A DNA stretch of 64,000 nt from NCBI GenBank assembly GCA_027625915.1, contig JANTQA010000020.1:1-64000 (forward strand). Reading direction: 5' to 3'. Below are positions 49,439 through 61,654 of this stretch, one piece after another (position 1 is the stretch's first letter; every line of letters begins with the position of its first letter). The position numbers were made by a program, and so were the translations under genes. The notes under the pieces were generated by a model that did no database searches, was not told the DNA's origin, and saw only the letters and a list, made by a program, of their open reading frames with translations. This stretch comes from Anaeramoeba flamelloides (taxonomy: Eukaryota > Metamonada > Anaeramoebidae).

Positions 49439-50114
49439 CAGTCAAAGGGGCCCAGTTTTTATGGGTGAAGTGCCTGTGTTTAAAGGGCTTGTATGGATAT
49501 TAGAAGAAAAAATTTATTTTGGAAATTTTCAAAATTGAAATCATTTTTTGATATTTTGACTTTTTTTTCGAATTTTAATTCATTACACCTAATTCAGTTG
49601 CAAATATTTTTTTTTATTACAAGATCAATAGTCACTTGGTAAAAACGTGTTATTCTAAGGTTATTGAAACCATGGAAATGATTGTTGAGAAATCATATTG
49701 ATTTCTATTGGAATTTAATTCAATCTTTGAACCTGATATTTGTTTAATAAAAGTGAAATTTATTCACTTTCATTTTCATTTCCATTATCAAATCGAGACC
49801 ACAAATCCCAACCTACTTGGTTTGGGTGCTTGATTTCTAAAAGAAAAGTATGGAAAATGAAGTGAAAAATGTTTCATATTTATTATTCAAATACCAGTAG
49901 AAGTTCAAAACGAAAATTCTGGTTATTCTCAATGTGAAAAAACGAATTTGGATTTTTTTATTTTTCAGAAAATCTATTGATTTTCAATTTTTATCCCATA
50001 TTGATATCAACAATTTTTTGATGTGTATTATTCTACTTATTTCTTATTTATTATTAAAAGGTAAATAATATAAAATAATTGATATTTGAAAAAAAAGTTG
50101 GTCCCCTTTGATTG
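49439..50114 (+). mobile_element. Family F TIR element, copy 1
   Basis: The left end CAGTCAAAGGGGCCCAG and right end GTCCCCTTTGATTGA are partial inverted repeats. The body matches the next element at 50,396-50,902, for example TGATTTCTATTGGAATTT and TATTATTCTACTTATTTC. It is non-coding. Confidence 0.55.
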
Positions 50115-50395
50115 AAGCAAAGTTTAAATCCTTTATTTTTAGATTTTCTTTTAAATTAATAGAACTTTCTCAAAATCAATACCATATTTACTTAGGATTT
50201 ATTTTCAGTTTCTTGTATTGGTTGATATATAGGTTATCTATAACAAAAAAAAAACACTTTTTTTATTTTGAAACAGGAATTAGACTTTTATGTATGCATA
50301 ACGTAGACAACAGTCATATTGATTACAAAATCAACCAGTAAAATACCATTCTGATATACCAATTGTCAAAGTGGTTATAATTGTAAACCATTTTC

Positions 50396-50902
50396 CAGTC
50401 AAGGGGGGCAGTTGTAGAGTGTGAATTTAATGTGTTCAAAGGGAGTGTAAGGATATGAAGAGAAAAAATACATTTTGGAAATTCCAAAATTTTTCACATT
50501 TTTCATGATTTTTACTTTTTTTTTCGATTTTTTTCAAACTTAATCCATTTACAATTTTTTTATATATAAATAAACTAGTTATCAAGGTTAAAATATCTTA
50601 TTCTAATGTTTTAAATAAAGTTAAAACGATTGAAGAGAAATCAATTTGATTTCTATTGGGATTTTATTTGGATCTTCAATAAGAAAACCAAAATGAACAT
50701 TGTTGGTTTTCTCAATGGTCACCTAAGAATTTGGGTTTTTATTATTTTTAAGAAAATATATTGATTGATTAATTTTATTCCATTTTGAATAGAAAATATT
50801 ATTTGGTATTTATTATTCTACTTATTTCTTATTTTTTATTTGTAGGTCAATTATAATAAATAATTGATATAATGAAAAAGAAATGTTGGCTACTTTAACT
50901 GA
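50396..50902 (+). mobile_element. Family F TIR element, copy 2
   Basis: It starts CAGTCAAGGGGGGCAG and ends GGCTACTTTAACTGA, with the same orientation and order as copy 1. The two copies lie in direct tandem about 0.95 kb apart, so this is either two insertions or a tandem duplication. Confidence 0.5.
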
Positions 50903-50929
50903 AACTAAGTAAATTTCGAATCAAAACTC

Positions 50930-51080
50930 CTTTTAAAACAAAACGGCACACCTCTCAAATCATCAATACTATTAAATTTGATTATTGATCAGATAATTAT
51001 TTATTGGTTATTTTCATTTTAATTATTTATTTTTTCATTTTTTGGTATTCTATTTATTAAAAGTAAAAGATATCATAAAA
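50930..51080 (+). repeat. Family N repeat, copy 2
   Basis: It matches 42,130-42,300: ACACCTCTCAAATCATCAAT, AGATAATTATTTATTGG and TTTTAATTATTTATTTTTTC. Confidence 0.5.
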
Positions 51081-51184
51081 AAGAAAATTTGAAATTATTT
51101 TTTTACCTCATATTCACTCATCTATGAAGATATATGAAACTGAAATTCTTCAAAAGTGATCAATACCTATTGTTAAAAACTTAA

Positions 51185-52000
51185 CGGGGTAGATACACCA
51201 TAAGGCATGATAAATATTTGAGAGAGATGAGAAAAGAGTATTTTATTATTGTGGTCTGTGATCCTAGATTCTCTAAAAATTATTTTAAAAATTATTTGTA
51301 ATTTTTTTTTTTAGTATTGTTAAACAATAAAAAAAGAGAAAAGAATTCATAAAATTGTACAATTTTATCTTTTTTTATAATTAATAGTTTTTTTTTTTGG
51401 GACAAGATAATTTTGATTCTGAGAATATAAATTTTAGTTATTTTATAGGTTAAAATTTGATAAAATATAATCATGTTCATATCTCCAATTCCACCAAATC
51501 AAAGTATTCAAAACCCAAACCAGATATGTTATGAGATAATTATAATTTTTTCGGAATCCTTCAAGCTATTAAAGCCCCATTCTTATTTCCTTTTATGATT
51601 CATCCAATTGCAATATTGTTGTTATTTTTAAACAAAATTCATTTATCCTAAATGTCACTGATAAGAAAATCTTTCTTATTGCTTTTAGTTGTCTTAATTA
51701 AAAAAATTTAAAAATGATGAAAAAATAAAAAATGAAAACAATCAATACCACAATAGAATGTTGAGATTAGGATAAAAGAAAAGTTATTCAACACTCAAAG
51801 CACTATTTTAAGCAATTCAATTCGACATTCTATTGTGACAATTTCTTTGAGACTTTTTAAAAAAAAATTTAAAATCTTATGAATGAAGTACTTTAAATAA
51901 TAAAAATCAATGAGTTACAAGCAGAGTAAAGAATGTTATTTTCTGATCCTCTTCAGAATTACAAAAAAGTTAAAAATTTTCCTTTACCGTAGCTACTCCC
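51185..52000 (-). mobile_element. Family A TTAA-flanked TIR element, copy 2
   Basis: TTAA at 51,181-51,184 and 52,001-52,004 flank TIRs CGGGGTAGATAC and GTAGCTACTCCC. The reverse complement aligns with the 14,995 copy, including GAAGAGGATCAGAAAATAAC and the hairpin at 51,748-51,840, but lacks the nested family B insert. It is 816 bp and non-coding, and ends 231 bp before the USP gene start. Confidence 0.75.
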
Positions 52001-52235
52001 TTAACTTTTCTAAAGCTGAACATTTTTTCAAACTCATTTCCCCTCTATAGGTGTTGGAAAGTGTTTGAAAGGACTGGAAATGATTTGAAAGTAATTGAAA
52101 GTTTGAAAACGCTGAAAGCTTGATCAATGTCAAGAAATTCTTTGTCAAGACAGGGAAAAAAATTTTTCATTTTTTCTATTTTTGATTTTGACTTTTTTTC
52201 AGTAATTCTTTATCATTTTTACTCTGAATTACAAA

Positions 52236-55200
52236 ATGACTTATCAAGAATTAAAGAACTTTATTATTGGTGCAGGCTTTACTGAACAAAAATTCACTCA
52301 AGCATATAAATCATTTGACTTTGAACCTTCACAAGAGCAAATCTTTTCATACTTATTAAACCAAACAGATAGCAAAGATGGGCAAGATCAACCAAGAATA
52401 ACTAACTCGTTTTACCCAATCCAAAACTCTGAGAATCCCAAAAACGAAGATATACATTTCCCACAAAACTATCAAATGAGCCCAAATTCCGATCGTTTTA
52501 AAGCTGGTGATCAAAAAAATCGAAACAAAAAAATAAATAAAAAAAAAAGAAAAAAAAAACATAAGGAAACACGCAATCCCATAGAAAGGATGAGAAGCCC
52601 AATAGTTCCAATCATTTTTCAAAGCTTAGAGGAGTCTGGGTTAATTGTTTCTCTTGTTTATAATTTCTTTTTAATGCCATTCGTTCGAAAATTATTCCTG
52701 CTAAATGGCTCAAAGGCAAAGGAACGGGAAAAATTGAAAACCAAGTACCTTCAAGAAATTGATGAAGGGAATTTTAATAAAGAAGAATTTGAATCAGATC
52801 TTGCATTATTAGATCTGTTGCAATATTTTTTTTCAAAATTAATTGCTTCGAACCAAAAAGATCTTTACCCGAATGGCTTGAAAGATCAAATTTATCAAAC
52901 AAATTTAGATTTAGAAATTTTGAAGGAAGAAACCAAATTTTTATCGTTAAACGATTTACTGTTGCAAAGGTTTTATAGGATTGTTCAAACAAATTCTGTG
53001 TTCAACGATTTGACAACGAAAAAAAGTAGTAGTACGAACAAAAATAGTTCCAAAAGTGTCTATCATTATCAGATCAAGATCGGCTCAAATTATGATCAAG
53101 TCTTACAAGAAAATCAAAAAAAAGGCATTGAAACAAATATGTCCAACTTTACAAATAATACCAAAGAAAAGGAAGCACACACTTTGATCACGGGATCCTT
53201 TTTCTTCCAACCTGACTGTAAATTTTCAAAATATTTCATTAGCCAATTTAATGAAAAAATTGATTGTCGTGATCAAGACAACGAGTCATACCAAATTGTA
53301 CAGAGTACACAACACTTCAGATTCCTTTGTAGTTTGAAAAAAGAAGACATTTATGATAATCTTGATTCTTTGACTCAGAGGCCGAATTATGAAACGGAGT
53401 TAAATGTTAATAATATCATTAAACTGAAAAAGGAGATTACTTTTGAATTCATACCAAAAGTCTTATTTTTTCATTTTGGGAATTTTAATCACAACGAGAA
53501 TAAAAAGAGAAACAATAAAAAAAATACCAATAGAAATAAAAATAATAATAAAAATAAAAACACAAACACAAATACAAATACAAATACAAATACAAACACA
53601 AAGGAAAAATATAATTTTAAATTTGATAAAATTATTTATTTGGATCGATATTTAAACAATAACATTGATTATAACCGACAAACAGTAGCAAAAATTCTTG
53701 AGGTGAGAAAATTATCAAAAAAGATTGAAAAAAAGATCGAAACAATTAAGAACTTTCAAAACAATAATTCAATCATTAAAAGTTTACAAAATATTTTAAT
53801 ATTTTCTCAAAAGACAAGAGACGAGAATAATGAAAAGAAAAACGAATTAGAAAATTTTTTAAAAAAGAAAATTACGGAATTAAAAAAAAAATTACAGAAT
53901 TATAAAAGTAAATTAAAAAACATAAATTTAAAAATTAAATCAATTTATGAATACCAAAAAAAAAATAAATATATTATCCATTCAATTTTAATGAAGAAAA
54001 AAATTGATAACAAAATTTCTTATTTTCTTTATATTTATGATCAAAAAAAGGAATTTTGGTGGAAAATTGAAAATATGAGCATCAGCATAATTGATGAAAA
54101 GGAAATAATCAAGAATTTGAAGAAAATAAAAAATTCAAATAATAATGATATCAGCAATTCTAATGATAATGAGGGTAATTATACTCAAAACAAGCAAGGT
54201 AATACTGGGAATGACAATGGAGAGAATCTTTCAATGAATGATTCTTCGGTAGGGATTTGTACATTAACTTATGTCAAATATAAAAGAAAACTTAAAGAAG
54301 TTTCAATATTAAATGCAATTAAAAATGATAAAAATTTAATTCCAAAATTGATTAAAGAGAAAATCGAAAGTGGGAATGCCCATTTTAACAAAAAATTGAA
54401 AGAATATAAAGTAAAAAATCTTCATTTATTAATTAATAAAGAAATATTTTATTTGTCAAAGAAAGTAAACAAAATTTATAAAAAGGAAAAAAAAAAAAAA
54501 AAATCAACTTTTTTTAAATCCCGGAAATATTTAACTGATCAAATAAAATATTCTATTCTGTTAAATAAAAAAAAAATTTCCAAAATGCTAATTATCGAAA
54601 AGATATTAAAAGATTATTATCAATCAAAAGATAAAAATTTCATGATAAAATTCTTGGATACTAATGATAAAGAAAATGTTAACAACGATAAGAATACCAA
54701 AAGTCAAAAAGATTCATCTTCAGAAAAATTACACTTGCCAAAAGAGGATTTTAAACAAAAATTAATTGCGAAGGTATTTGATGGAAAGAATTCCCAATTG
54801 TTAGGAGACACTCTGGCAAAATTTGTTATAAAATATTCACATTTTCGGATTTATAACGAGCAATTGGTATCTGCATTAAAATACCTTTCCAATGAAAATT
54901 GCGTACAAGCCATTTTACAATTGTATTATTTATTTAAAAATATTAAAAAAATGCAAATCTGTAGCGCCGGTGCTGGTAGTTGTTTTGATCTCAAAGATTT
55001 TTTTTTCCTTTCGTTTTATATGTCATTAAATAAATTGCTGGTATATATCGAAAGGAAACAAAGTACTGTTCAATACTTTCAATATGGAAACAATTGTTTA
55101 AAATTAATCAATGACGTAAATATTTGCAGTAAAATATATTATCTTTATCTCTTAAAAATTCAAAATATACCTATTTCCCAAAATGTTAATCTTAATTATC

Positions 55201-55490
55201 ACCATCCCCATCTTCCAGATATGAAAATAAATTATGATATTTTAACCCAGAGGGTGAATGTTTTATCGGGCTGGAATGATACATTCCAATACCAAGACAA
55301 CCAACCAAAAATTATTCAGCAATTGTCGGATCTTTCAAAATACCTAGAAAACCCAATTGTTTCAAAAACATTTAAACCCCCATTAAATGAAATTAAAAAA
55401 TGGTTAACTCCTGAAACCAATCTCATTAAAGAGTATAATGGAATTTTAAAAACTACTATAGAAATTTATAAAAAATTTGAAAAAAATTAA
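52236..55490 (+). CDS. USP25/USP28-like protein, catalytically dead
   Basis: This 1084-residue, single-exon protein has the layout of USP25/USP28 deubiquitinases: a small N-terminal helical UBA-like module (about 1-45), a basic linker, then the peptidase domain from about 114. NPIERMR (114-120) corresponds to the family NPxERKR start, FEFIPKVLFFHF (403-414) to the LPPVLTFELSRF strand, and KIIYLDRYL (465-473) to QIIYMDRYM. The long helical arm typical of USP25/28 (480-570) follows. HSILMKKKIDNKISYFLYI (582-600) takes the place of HAVLVHEGQANAGHYWAYI, and a partner of the DNxRFEKELEEW helix (GNAHFNKKLKEY) lies after about 710. The Cys box (GNTCW) reads ESGLI (Gly135 for Cys), the catalytic His is Ser595 and the following NDxxV is ENMSI. 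All three catalytic positions are lost, so it should bind but not cleave ubiquitin. An Asn/Thr repeat (about 441-454) is inserted in the domain. Confidence 0.82.
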   Translation: MTYQELKNFIIGAGFTEQKFTQAYKSFDFEPSQEQIFSYLLNQTDSKDGQDQPRITNSFYPIQNSENPKNEDIHFPQNYQMSPNSDRFKAGDQKNRNKKINKKKRKKKHKETRNPIERMRSPIVPIIFQSLEESGLIVSLVYNFFLMPFVRKLFLLNGSKAKEREKLKTKYLQEIDEGNFNKEEFESDLALLDLLQYFFSKLIASNQKDLYPNGLKDQIYQTNLDLEILKEETKFLSLNDLLLQRFYRIVQTNSVFNDLTTKKSSSTNKNSSKSVYHYQIKIGSNYDQVLQENQKKGIETNMSNFTNNTKEKEAHTLITGSFFFQPDCKFSKYFISQFNEKIDCRDQDNESYQIVQSTQHFRFLCSLKKEDIYDNLDSLTQRPNYETELNVNNIIKLKKEITFEFIPKVLFFHFGNFNHNENKKRNNKKNTNRNKNNNKNKNTNTNTNTNTNTNTKEKYNFKFDKIIYLDRYLNNNIDYNRQTVAKILEVRKLSKKIEKKIETIKNFQNNNSIIKSLQNILIFSQKTRDENNEKKNELENFLKKKITELKKKLQNYKSKLKNINLKIKSIYEYQKKNKYIIHSILMKKKIDNKISYFLYIYDQKKEFWWKIENMSISIIDEKEIIKNLKKIKNSNNNDISNSNDNEGNYTQNKQGNTGNDNGENLSMNDSSVGICTLTYVKYKRKLKEVSILNAIKNDKNLIPKLIKEKIESGNAHFNKKLKEYKVKNLHLLINKEIFYLSKKVNKIYKKEKKKKKSTFFKSRKYLTDQIKYSILLNKKKISKMLIIEKILKDYYQSKDKNFMIKFLDTNDKENVNNDKNTKSQKDSSSEKLHLPKEDFKQKLIAKVFDGKNSQLLGDTLAKFVIKYSHFRIYNEQLVSALKYLSNENCVQAILQLYYLFKNIKKMQICSAGAGSCFDLKDFFFLSFYMSLNKLLVYIERKQSTVQYFQYGNNCLKLINDVNICSKIYYLYLLKIQNIPISQNVNLNYHHPHLPDMKINYDILTQRVNVLSGWNDTFQYQDNQPKIIQQLSDLSKYLENPIVSKTFKPPLNEIKKWLTPETNLIKEYNGILKTTIEIYKKFEKN

Positions 55491-56304
55491 ATTTACACAT
55501 TTAAAAATGAATTATTTCAAGTATTTGTTTTATTTTTATTTTTTACCTGTATTTTTTCATCATAATAAAATTTAAAATATATGGAATAAAAACTTAAAGT
55601 TGTTTATTGTACAACAATGATATACTCCTAATTTGATTTTTTTTTTGTTTTTTTTTTATTTAACATGGCTAATATATTTTTGAACAAAAAGATACACATT
55701 ATGATTATTTATATCTTTAAAGGTAGATTACTTTATTTATATTAAAAAATTAACTTAAAAAAAAAAAAAAGAAGAACTCTGGATTTTATTATTATTATTA
55801 TTATTTAAATCCAAGTAATATAGAACACTAATGGGAAACAAAGAACAACAAGAATGATTTTTTTAGGGAAATAAAATAAAATAATATCCAATTTACTCAT
55901 TACAATCCATATTCCATTATAAATGTTAGGGAGATATTTCAATTCCTAATTGTGAAATTTGATAATTAATAATTAAAAATTTTGAGGAAATGGGAGATAT
56001 TTGTGTGAAAAATTGTTGATTTTTTATTATTGATGGCAGAAGTGTAAATCACACACTAAATATCCTTTTACTTAAATTTTCCTCAAATGTAATTTAAGCG
56101 AAAAATCATAGATTTCATGATTGTTCAAGGGAAAGACACACTAATTTTTTTTTATGTTGAAAAGCAAAAGTAAAAAACCGTAAAGGAAAAAATACAAAAG
56201 ATAAAAGAATTGAAATTCAAAAAGGGGTTTATAAGTCGCAATTGGTAAAAAAATAAAAAAAAAAAAAAAAATGATATCTTGAATTAAGGACTCCCAAAAT
56301 CACA

Positions 56305-57530
56305 TCCACAATACTTTTGCTTGATTTAATTTAATTTGTTAATTGATCATTAATGTTCGCTTGGGGATTGTTGATTAAGTTGTTATAATTTTTTTTTTTT
56401 TGTTAATCTTATTTGCTTTAAGTGACTAGTCTCTATTATTTTTTTTTTGTCCAATAACCAAATAAGGAATCTTTATCTTGAAATATGTTTAGAATTGAAA
56501 AAAAAAGGTTTTTTCAATGTTAGAACTTTTAGTTTGTGTTTTTTTAAAATTTTACAATTCTGTCAAAAAAAGTTTATTATTAAAATTTTTTTTTTAAAAC
56601 AATATCTTAAATGGATGAGAATTTTTTGATTAATTTTGGATTTAATTATTTTCTCAAAATTAATATTAATTCTCATTTGGAAAAACGAAAAAATAATTTA
56701 TAACTGGTGAATATTTTCATTTTCACTTCTATTCAACCAACTTGACTCTATAAAGAACTCAATTTGTTTTATCAATAATTACTTTTTAAAAAAATAGTTC
56801 TTATTCTTTTCTTTGATTTTTTTTGACTCTGACAAAAACTTATTGAATGATCATTTGGGAATACTTAAATAAACTTTAAATTCAACAAAAACAAAAGAGT
56901 GTTAACTCAAAAAGTAGATTCATATAAAAAAAGAATGGTACAAAAAAAGAAAATCTTTTATTTTGAGTAAAGCATATATTGAATATTTTTTTTTGAATCA
57001 AATTATTTTTTCATGTATTTCCAAAAAAAACCTTTTCATGTTTATTTTTCAAACTATTTTTTGTAGGTCTTACACAAACACAACAAGGTTTTTCTTTCTT
57101 GCTTATATTTTTTTTTATTTTTTGTATTTTTGAGAAAAGTTGAAAAAAAGCAACTTTCAAAAAAGTGAAAAAATGTAAAATTTTTTTATTTCCTATAAAA
57201 ACAATAACTAAATTTAATGAATGTCATTTATCGAGATTTCATTACTGTACAAGTAAGTTTTTCACTTTGATTTCAAATCTAAGTCATTGGCAAAAAAAAT
57301 TCAAAATCTCTATTAAATATACCTAAAAAAATTAAATAGAAACTAGTCCCTTAAACCTTTGGTGATTTTTAGGCTTTGCTTTTTCGTTTTTAATTTTCAA
57401 GTTACTCATGCTTTTGTGTTTCAGTGTAACATTATTAACAATTAACCACTTGATCTCTTTCCTTATATAACTCTTCTTCCCAGTATAAAGAAGATTCAGG
57501 CAGGGGAAAAATTGAAAAAAAAAGATTTTT
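56305..57530 (+). repeat. Family M repeat, copy 2, split by about 0.9 kb
   Basis: The left block carries TTTAATTTAATTTGTTAATTG, the right block TTTTCAAGTTACTCATGCTT and ACTCTTCTTCCCAGTATAAA. The two are contiguous at 37,040-37,350. The intervening sequence may be an insertion, but clear TIRs were not seen. Confidence 0.45.
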
Positions 57531-60479
57531 TGATTTTTTAAGAATCTGATCCAAAATTCTATTTGATGATTTCAATTTATGAAAATATTATGAAATGGAA
57601 TTTCAACAGTGATTTGAAATAAAAAGTTAATAATATATACCTTTCAATAACAAACCGACTTTAGATCATTAATTATTTACTATTACTTTAATAATTTCAG
57701 AATTATTAATTTTTATATTATACCATAATTTTGGAAAATGTTCAAAATAGAAATTAAAAAATCCTTTTTGTATAATATATTTCCCAAAAGATCACTCTTT
57801 AAATAAATATTAAGAAAAACCAAAAGTATTAAAAAACAGTTAATCAACCTATATGAACCAAGTTGCAGGTATAGGTTAAGTTGTACTTTTTCAAATATTG
57901 TTTTAATTTTCTTTACCAGAAAGTAGTAACTTCTTATAAACAAATAATAATTAATTATGATATAAAAAGTTTTTTTTTTTTTTTTTTTTTGTTATTTTGA
58001 AATCAGGATATTAATTTTTTCTGATAGCCTTTCGTTTTTTTTTTTTGATTTAAGAATGAAAAAGACAATTAGATAAATTTTCGATTTATTTTTTAAATTA
58101 AAATAAAAATGGCGTTAGGTTTTCCAGAATTTAACAGAATTGAGTGTAATCTTTGATTTTTCTTCATTCTTTTGAATTTTCGAAAAATTAGTTAGGTTTT
58201 TTTAATTTTTGAAAGGAAAATTACTCAAATATTCTTGTTATTTTGTAAATAAAAAAAAAACATCATACTTGAAGAAACGGCCGTTTGTTGATATTTTTAT
58301 TATATACTATGAATTTTTAAATATTCTTGACATTTCTACCAAACACTTTTTGATATTATTTTTTCTCTAAATTAATACATATTTACATTTAATAATCATA
58401 AAATCTTTATTTTCCAAATTAATATTTTCATCTTTTTTTGAAAATTTTATTTTTTTTTGTAGAATGTATTTAAACCCAATAAATTTCTCATTTTTTTTCG
58501 GGTTTATCTCTACTTTCAGAGATTCGAATTTTTTCTTGTTTAAATTTTTTACAGTTTAATAAATGATTGTTGGAGGTTGTAAATTGATTTTTGTACATTT
58601 TGTGACTTTTCCATTTATCCAAATATAAATTGAGTCAAAATATTTAAGAGTTAAATTTAAAATAATGAAATAAAAAATAATTGGTTTAATATATACATAT
58701 TTGAACTAAATCTATCTTCCCACAATTTTTTCTTTTTTTTTAATTTGAAGATCATTTTTTAATTTTTATAAAGATATCTTTTGTTTTATTAAAGTTTTTT
58801 TTAATTGTTTTTATTTTGAACAAGATTCCTAAATATTTGATTTCTGATATTTTTTTTGATCTTTTCAAGGTTTATCAATATTTTGGCTTATTTCGAATTC
58901 TTGAAAATATATTGTCTGATAAATGATTTAATTTTAAAGTTCTGTCAATATTTATATTCACTACAAATTCTTGAATAATTCTATAAATTATTATTCATTT
59001 TTTATCAATTTATGATATCGGGTCGTGCTTTGAAATGTTTTTTTTTCAATACTCACAATTTTGTTGAATTCTATTATATTTTGTTTTACTTGTCTTCATT
59101 TTTTTTTCTTTTTTTAAATAATTGATTATTCAATTTTTCTTTTTAAAAAAAGATTTTACTAGCAATTCAAATTATTAAGCACATTAATCTTATCACAAAA
59201 ATTAAAAATAAAAATATTTTGGGCATTTTTAGAATATTTATATTTTAATTTATTTGAATCATGATATTTTTTGGTCCAAAACAACCTTTTTTTTGCGTTG
59301 ATCACCCACATTTTGGGCTTTTCAAAATATAAAAATTTAATAAAACTTTTGATTTTTTTTTGCTATCTTATCTTTAAGAATAGAATTTTGTGAGACTTGT
59401 AAATCAACAATGAAAATTTTTTTCAAAATTATTCTGTATTAATATCTTGAAATAGTTGTTAAATTAAATGATTATTTGTTACAAAATTATTAAAAATAAC
59501 TGTTGAATAAAGAAATAAATTTTACATCTACTGTTATCAAAATAATATCAGCTGAAAAGTTCAGTCTGTGTTATATAAAAAACAATGTTTCTTTTTTAGA
59601 GCTGAATCATACATTAATCGATCAAATAAACCAACAATAAAATCTAAGTAAATATGGTGGATGATTTCTGAAAGTTCTATTATTAAAAAAAAAATACTAA
59701 AAATGAAGAATACAAATTACAAAATTTATCTCAAAAAATTGAGTTAATTTTTGATCAACAAAAGTTTTATTAAATCAAAAAACAATAAAATTTCAATCAA
59801 AATTGAGAAAATAACGAAATATTGTTAAAAAATTCAATTCTCTATTTAAGGACTATGTTTTTAGGTGAAAACAGTGAAATAATGTCTAAAATCACCATTG
59901 AAAAAGTTATATAATCCAAGTAATAAATGTCCAACGAGAATTTCTTTTCGAAAAAATGAGAAATTTTCACAATTTCAACAATTTTCACAATTTTTACCTT
60001 GTTAGATCATGCTAAATTTTGATTTTAATATTTTAGAATTTCCATTTCAACTTTCGGAACTCACACTATTTTCAAGAGCAGTTCTACATCTTTTTTAAAT
60101 TTACTTTTACAAGTTTGAAATGTTCCAAAATTTGAAATGCACTTGAAAATCCCCAAAAATCATATTTTACAATTATTTTTTTTGTTATTTTCAATTTTCC
60201 TTTTCATTGAATAACAAAGAAAAATAGTCTTCATGAAAAGGTAAAGATGACAAAAAATGTTTTTTTTTTTTTTTTAGTCCAATTTCTTCCGTGTGAAAAT
60301 TTTTTTTGAGAAGCGAAAGTGAAATAACACAATTTATCAAACCCCCCAAGGGTGGGAACGTAGTCCTTAAAAGTCACTGAAAAAATTAAGAACTTTAGAT
60401 TCAAAATTGATTTGTACATAGATCTATTATTGAAGACTGGATTGGGAGGTGTATTGAAACAAGGAAAAAAAAAAACAAA

Positions 60480-60735
60480 AAATTTGTTACTGATAAATTC
60501 TAATAAATTTCAAAAATTTTTAGTTCATTTTCCATTTTAATATTTCTACGAACTGTTTCTTATCAAACAGTCCGAGACAAAGAGTATTTTGAAGGACAAC
60601 TAATTTTACAGAGTTTCACAACACTTGAGTTATGAAATGCTAAATTCAAAGTTGAACAAAAAAATTTCAAAAAGGAAAATCAAATAAAAAATTTTCAAAC
60701 ATAAATTGCAATTTATCAGTATATTATAAAAAATT
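60480..60735 (+). repeat. Family R repeat, copy 2
   Basis: Same repeat as 43,680-43,925, with TAAATTCTAATAAATTTC, CTTATCAAACAGTCC and AATTTTACAGAGTTTC. Confidence 0.55.
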
Positions 60736-61654
60736 TTGAACAAATTACATTCCTAATTTAAATTTTACTTTAAATATCCAGACGTTTACCTTCAAATTGG
60801 ATTTAAAAATAGATCTACTATTGAGTAGTGAATTGGATATTTCATTGGAAAAAGAAGAAAAAAAAAATGCACAGATTATATTTTGAAACATAGATAATAG
60901 TCTTGGGCTAGCATTATTTTGATCACAGAAGAATAATATTTTAACTGTTATTTCGTTCTGTGTGAACAAGAGGATTGTAAATATTTCAATTTTTATTTTT
61001 CTGGGGTTTCTTCAAAAAGCTAACAGTTTTTGAAAAAAAATAGAATTAATCAGAAACCATAGAAATAAAGTAGAATTTAATGTTAAAACACCCTTAACTC
61101 AAACTACAATCTTTAAAAAGATCAAGTGATCAACAGAAAACCCTTTGAGAAAACATTTTTAGGATGGATCTTTGATGACTTGATCATGTCAGAATTTATT
61201 ACAATTCAAAATAAAAAAATGTCTACTTTGTAAAAAAAAATTTTTAGGAAATTTGATTACGTCAATCTTTTAAATATGAAACAAGTAATTTTTTAAAAGG
61301 TTTCATTCTCAAAAAGTTAAAAAACCCTGTGGCCAATCTGTCAATTTATTTTCGTAATTTTTATGGAATTTAGAAATTTTTTTCTTAACCAATATGAATT
61401 AAAATGAAATTGAAAAATTAATTTTGGTAAAAGTTGGCAATTTGCTAATACATTTCAACCAAAAAAAAAAAAAGTATAAATTGAAAGCAAACAATCTGAA
61501 AACATACAAACTGTTTTAAATAGATTTAGAAGTTGGATAATTTTACAAACAAATCATTTTTTATTCAAATCCAAACTTTTTTAAACATTGAACTAAAATT
61601 TTTTTTTTCTTCTTTTCAGCCTTCCAAAATAATTTTTAATAATTTTTGTTGATT

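Larger units (their letters stand above)
55491..61650. other. 6.2 kb AT-rich spacer with a few repeats
   Basis: No gene is supported. It holds family M blocks (56,305-56,430 and 57,340-57,530) and a family R copy (60,480-60,735). A pyrimidine tract ending TTTTCAG at about 61,619, 35 bp before the cyclase ATG, could be the acceptor of an intron in the 5' untranslated region. Confidence 0.45.

Noticed and set aside
49151-49538. Open frames with His-Thr and Tyr-Ile repeats
   Set aside because: They are translations of the CA/CATA/TA microsatellite.
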